From positions 1 to 45,958 of the forward strand of contig JAGFJK010000002.1 of NCBI GenBank assembly GCA_024102795.1: a stretch of DNA of 45,958 bases. Reading direction: 5' to 3'. The DNA comes from Pirellulaceae bacterium (GTDB taxonomy: Bacteria > Planctomycetota > Planctomycetia > Pirellulales > Pirellulaceae). A model generated the notes under the pieces. It was not told the origin of the DNA. It searched no databases and saw only the letters and a list, made by a program, of their open reading frames with translations. Every line of letters starts with the position of its first letter. Position 1 is the first letter of the stretch. Shown here piece after piece: positions 42,676 through 45,958 of the stretch. Position numbers and translations under genes: made by a program.

Positions 42676-43326
42676 TCACGGTCGCGGCAGGAACTGGCCC
42701 CGCTGCAGGAAGTTGTGGACCTGGCGAGCCACATCGTCGCGGAACAACAGCCCGGTGTGCAACGCCGGCACGACCATGTGATCGGCCTGCCAGTCCACCT
42801 GGGTGCTCGACAAACGTACCACGCTGTCCCAGGCGGCGGCGATGATTCCCACCTCCAGCCGTTCGGGGCTGCGCAGCCGGTTCACAAAACTGTCTTCCTC
42901 GTCCTTGAGCTGGACCAACGGCTTGCAAAGTCGGCCAAGCAGCGGGGCCAGCGCGGACGCGACGTGGGAACCCCGATTGGGCGGAGCCAGCATCACCATT
43001 CTCCGCAGGTTCTTCGGACGATACAGATTCAGCGCATAGCGGGCCACGATGCAGCCCATGCTGTGCGTCACCAGGTGCAGGTGGCGCAGGCCGGGCGTCT
43101 GATCCTGCTGCTCCAGAAAGCGGGCCAGGCGTTGGCCATGATGTTCGATGTCCCGCAGAATGCTGGCGTAGCCCCAGGGTCGAGTTGCATAGCCGTACCG
43201 GGCCAATCGTTGCTTGAGTAACTGCATGACCAGCGGAGCGGACGCCAAGCCATGAACCAGCACGACCGCTTCGTTCCGGACAACTGACCGATCGGCAATA
43301 ACTTCTGGTTGAGCAACCATTTGCAT
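42676..43326 (-). CDS. alpha/beta-fold hydrolase (lipase-like)
   Basis: A 216-residue hydrolase. VVLVHGLASAPLVMQLL is the oxyanion-hole HG region. HLVTHSMGCIVARYAL is the nucleophile elbow (HSMGC, with G-H-S-M-G changed to T-H-S-M-G). MLAPPNRGS follows as in triacylglycerol lipase/PGAP1-like proteins, then late Asp and His candidates (VDWQADHMVVPALHTGLLF). No signal peptide is seen, so it is probably cytosolic. I place the start at 43326 (MQMVAQPEV), with GGAAAACG just upstream. A longer frame begins 36 bp earlier. The natural ester substrate is unknown. Confidence 0.85.
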   Translation of the reverse strand: MQMVAQPEVIADRSVVRNEAVVLVHGLASAPLVMQLLKQRLARYGYATRPWGYASILRDIEHHGQRLARFLEQQDQTPGLRHLHLVTHSMGCIVARYALNLYRPKNLRRMVMLAPPNRGSHVASALAPLLGRLCKPLVQLKDEEDSFVNRLRSPERLEVGIIAAAWDSVVRLSSTQVDWQADHMVVPALHTGLLFRDDVARQVHNFLQRGQFLPRP

Positions 43327-43557
43327 CGTTTTCCGAGCTCCCCGTTCCAGCCGCCGGCCCACGGCATTTTATCCTGCCGGCGGCCAGCAGGCCAATCCGT
43401 CAGTCCTGCCGCCGAATTCAGGACCAGAGCACCACCGGCGGCGGGCCGCGAGCGGGCAAGTGTTGGTAAAATTCCGTGAGCGACCTGATTGGCGCCCCAC
43501 GCACCTACCCGCTGCTTCGGATTGGCGATTAACACCCGGCTTCAGGAAAGCGTTGTC

Positions 43558-44097
43558 ATGTTGTGGTTCTGGTTGTGGGCCGTGCTGCTGCTGCTGTTCA
43601 TGCTGGTGTGCTGGGCCACGAACTTGATCGGGCTGCCCGGCAACTGGCTGGGGCTGGCCGCGGCCGCGCTGTACGCCTGGCTGATGCCGGACCATCGTTG
43701 CGATTTCGGCTGGCTGGTCCTGATCATTCTGCTGGTGCTGGCGATCGTGGGAGAAATCGTGGAGGCGGCGGCTGGAGCGGCCGGTTCCACGCACGCGGGA
43801 GGCAGTCGCCGGTCGGCGGTGCTGGCCATCTTGGGCGCGGGGTTCGGCGGCATCCTCGGCCTGTTCGTCGGCATCCCCATCCCCGTCATCGGCCCGGTGA
43901 TCGCCGCCTTGCTGTTCAGTTCCGTCGGAGCGCTGGCCGGCGGGATGCTGGGCGAGGTCTGGGTCGGCCGGACGTTGCCGGAGTGCTGGTCGGTGGGGCA
44001 CGCGGCGTTCTGGGGGCGGCTGTTCGGGACGCTCGGTAAAGTGCTGGTCGGAGGCGTGATGGTGGCGGTGGCCGCGGCGGCGGTCGTGGTCGCTTGA
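43558..44097 (+). CDS. DUF456-family membrane protein
   Basis: A 179-residue protein with about five hydrophobic segments, beginning MLWFWLWAVLLLLFMLVCWATNLIGLPGNWL. This NLIGLPGNW and the later GEIVEAAAGAAGSTHAGGSRRSAVLAILGAGFGGILGLFVGIPIPVIGPVIAAL are the conserved features of DUF456. The ATG at 43558 follows CAGGAAAG. The open frame upstream would add 23 residues with no membrane signal. The function of the family is unknown. It lies 63 bp before the TIM-barrel-like gene and may be co-transcribed with it. Confidence 0.85.
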   Translation: MLWFWLWAVLLLLFMLVCWATNLIGLPGNWLGLAAAALYAWLMPDHRCDFGWLVLIILLVLAIVGEIVEAAAGAAGSTHAGGSRRSAVLAILGAGFGGILGLFVGIPIPVIGPVIAALLFSSVGALAGGMLGEVWVGRTLPECWSVGHAAFWGRLFGTLGKVLVGGVMVAVAAAAVVVA

Positions 44098-44160
44098 CGG
44101 CGCGGCCCGGCGAAATGCCTGGCGGCCCGATTCGCGACGGCGAGAATAGGAGAGACAGCT

Positions 44161-45606
44161 TTGACGAGCGAACCGCGATTTCTGGGAGTGACCGTGCTGC
44201 CGGAGTATTTTCAGTACGAGTCGATCGATGGCGTGCTGGACCGGCTGCAGGCCATCGGAGTGACCGCCGTGGCGACGTCGCCCTATGTGATGGAACCGGC
44301 CGACGAGGCGACCGGCAGCCGCGAACCGCCGATCGACGCGGGCGCCGGTTCGGTCCGCCTGCTGGACCGGCCCTTGTGGGGCCGCCGCGAGTTGTGGGTA
44401 CGGACGGCGCCCAGTTTTGTTCCGGACTTGGATTTGTACGCGGGCCTGGCGTATCAGCCGCCGCCCGTGTCGGAGCTGACAACTGCCCAGGGACCTCTGG
44501 TGAGCCAGTTCCTTGGGCAAGCCAAGGACCGCGGGATGCGGGTGTACTTTCAGGTGCAGGCCGCGATTCCACCGGGCTATCGCGTGCAGTTCGGCGGGCC
44601 GCGGACCGAGGACCTGCCGTGGCTGCCCGATGGTCGAGTGCCGACAGGGCGAGTGGCCAATAATGCCAGTCTGGCCAGTCCCGCCGTGTTGGCCTACCAG
44701 CGAGCCTTGATCCACGACCTGTGCCGGCACTATCCCGGATTGGACGGATTGCGGTTCGATTGGCCGGAGTACCCGCCCTACCGGATCGACTCGATCTTTC
44801 TGGATTTCAGCCCACACGCCGAGTCGGCGGCCGCGCGGCTGGGGCTGGACTTCCAGCGGATGCGCGCTCACGCCTCGCAGTTGTACGCCCGGCTGCACGG
44901 CGGCCTGACCGATGAGTTGCTGGAGGAACTGCTGGAGGACGATGGTGGTCGCTTCCATCTGCTGGGCTTGTTCCGCGACCTGCCGGGAATCGCCGACTGG
45001 TTGCACCTGAAGGCCCAACTGTCATTCGAGTTGCTCGCTCATTTTCGGCAGTGCATGGATGAGGCGGGTGGCGCCTCGCTGGAGCTGTCGGCTCACGCCT
45101 TTCCGCCGCCCTGGAACCTGCTGTCGGGGCTGGACTATGGCCGAGTGGCAACGGTGGCCGGTTCGATCAACGTCAAGCTGTACGGCATGCACTGGGCGAT
45201 GATGGTTCGGTTCTACGGCGAGCAGTTGCTGGCGGCCAATCCGGGGCTGTCGTCGGAGCTGTTGGTCCGCGTGCTGTACCGCTGGCTGGACATCGTGGAC
45301 CTCGACCCGGCCGGTGGAGCCGAATCGGTTCCCCGCGACCTGTCCGCGGTGCACTATCCGGAACCCGATGAACCGCATCCCGGCGGCAACCTGGCCCAGC
45401 ACCGCAAGATCCGGCAGGCTCAACGAGCGGCCGGCAGGACGCCCGTGCATGTCCTGGCCCACGGCTACGGCCCCGAAGAGGACTTTCGCCAGCGGATGCA
45501 AACCGCTCGGCAATCCGCCCGGCACGGAGTCTGGGTCAATCGGTACGGGTACTTGAGCGACCGGAAGCTGGCGATCCTGGCCGAAGTCTTCCCAAGTGGC
45601 GCTTGA
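44161..45606 (+). CDS. TIM-barrel-like protein, possibly glycoside-hydrolase related
   Basis: A 481-residue protein I cannot assign to a named family. The TTG start has AGGAGAGA 5-6 bp upstream. The sequence reads as alternating strands and helices of a (beta/alpha)8 barrel: FLGVTVLPEYFQ (strand 1), VTAVATSPYVME, GMRVYFQVQAAIPPG, then DGLRFDWPEYPPY near residue 200, whose DGLRFDW..E resembles the catalytic strand 4 of several glycoside-hydrolase barrels. Later come ASLELSAHAFPPPWN, SINVKLYGMHW, VHVLAHGYG and the final strand GVWVNRYGYLSD. There is no signal peptide. It could be a sugar-active enzyme, but catalytic residues cannot be fixed by eye. Confidence 0.6.
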   Translation: MTSEPRFLGVTVLPEYFQYESIDGVLDRLQAIGVTAVATSPYVMEPADEATGSREPPIDAGAGSVRLLDRPLWGRRELWVRTAPSFVPDLDLYAGLAYQPPPVSELTTAQGPLVSQFLGQAKDRGMRVYFQVQAAIPPGYRVQFGGPRTEDLPWLPDGRVPTGRVANNASLASPAVLAYQRALIHDLCRHYPGLDGLRFDWPEYPPYRIDSIFLDFSPHAESAAARLGLDFQRMRAHASQLYARLHGGLTDELLEELLEDDGGRFHLLGLFRDLPGIADWLHLKAQLSFELLAHFRQCMDEAGGASLELSAHAFPPPWNLLSGLDYGRVATVAGSINVKLYGMHWAMMVRFYGEQLLAANPGLSSELLVRVLYRWLDIVDLDPAGGAESVPRDLSAVHYPEPDEPHPGGNLAQHRKIRQAQRAAGRTPVHVLAHGYGPEEDFRQRMQTARQSARHGVWVNRYGYLSDRKLAILAEVFPSGA

Positions 45607-45732
45607 ACGGCGGCCGCGACCAACGATTTCGAGCGCTGGCGACTGGTCCGCATATGGTTTGTCCGTCACAATGGGTCTGGGGCTCATCGCTTCCGTTCAA
45701 CCAACTGTTTCAATTTCACGTCCAGGTGCTTC

Positions 45733-45958
45733 ATGAAGCAGCTCACATTACTGGCACTCCTGGCCACCGTGCTGGCCGGCCCGCTCGGCGCCCAAGAAAA
45801 TCAACCGCCCGCCGCAGCTCAACCGCCGGCCACAGCTCAACCGCCGGCCGCAGCTCAGCCGCCGGACGCAGCTCAGCCGGCTGTCGTAGCTCAGCCGGCA
45901 GACTCGGCTCAGCCCCCGGCCGCAGCCCAGCCGGCGGACGCTCCGCCGGCCGCGGTCC
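45733..45958 (+). CDS. secreted Pro/Ala/Gln-repeat protein, N-terminal part (3' end outside window)
   Basis: ATG at 45733 opens a frame that stays open to the window end (75 codons). MKQLTLLALLATVLAGPLGAQE is a clear Sec signal peptide. It is followed by hexapeptide repeats PPAAAQ, PPATAQ, PPDAAQ and PADSAQ, encoded by 18-bp units that drift at the DNA level. Such low-complexity linkers often join a signal peptide to a surface or periplasmic domain in planctomycetes. What the downstream domain does cannot be seen. Confidence 0.8.
   Translation, partial: MKQLTLLALLATVLAGPLGAQENQPPAAAQPPATAQPPAAAQPPDAAQPAVVAQPADSAQPPAAAQPADAPPAAV

Overview
The window looks like chromosomal DNA of a planctomycete, most likely of the Pirellulales type. 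The evidence is the high GC content with strong third-position GC bias, the tail of a Planctomycetes/Verrucomicrobia-type bacterial microcompartment (BMC) locus, a 5316-residue surface protein with the planctomycetal LEPR-XLL export motif and a dockerin module, a Ser/Thr kinase, an LRR protein, and many short hairpin repeats between genes. I saw no rRNA, tRNA, CRISPR array or transposase gene.

Layout. (1) 1-2514: end of a BMC operon: an RpiB/LacAB-like fragment, a EutN/CcmL shell vertex protein, a zinc class II (fuculose-phosphate type) aldolase with a C-terminal encapsulation-peptide-like helix, and an LDH/MDH-family dehydrogenase. This fits breakdown of fucose or rhamnose through lactaldehyde inside a shell. 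(2) 2755-9617: a secreted CocE/NonD hydrolase, a divergent pyruvate-kinase-like protein, and a three-gene NMT1/TauABC-type ABC importer. (3) 9911-13715: a LarA-family nickel-pincer protein, an MgtE magnesium channel and an unknown membrane protein. (4) 14037-16445: a STAND NTPase (DUF4062-like, NB-ARC, TPR-like) flanked upstream by repeats. (5) 16718-22299, minus strand: a glycan or surface-metabolite cluster of GT4 glycosyltransferase, asparagine synthase, flippase-like membrane protein, class I methyltransferase and TylF-type methyltransferase. The last four are joined by 4-bp ATGA overlaps. (6) 22873-38823: the giant surface protein, followed by a strong terminator. (7) 39097-45958: aldo/keto reductase, Ser/Thr kinase, LRR protein, a 29-residue membrane peptide, an alpha/beta hydrolase, a DUF456 protein, an unrecognised TIM-barrel-like protein, and the start of a secreted proline/alanine repeat protein.

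The most unusual signal is a family of short palindromic repeats: about 30 bp, starting ATAGTCGCC, with a CTTTCGC-TCC-GCGAAAG hairpin. They occur at 2511-2700, 8559-8654, 9614-9860 and 13712-13996, with a degenerate copy at 6846-6870. Three genes end on the TAG supplied by the first bases of a repeat. In the ABC substrate-binding lipoprotein three copies sit in frame inside the signal-peptide region and must be translated (unit IVAFRSAKVAD). This makes the family a protein-coding mobile palindrome comparable in logic to the Rickettsia RPEs. The other main points are the giant protein's nested domain architecture and the STAND protein.
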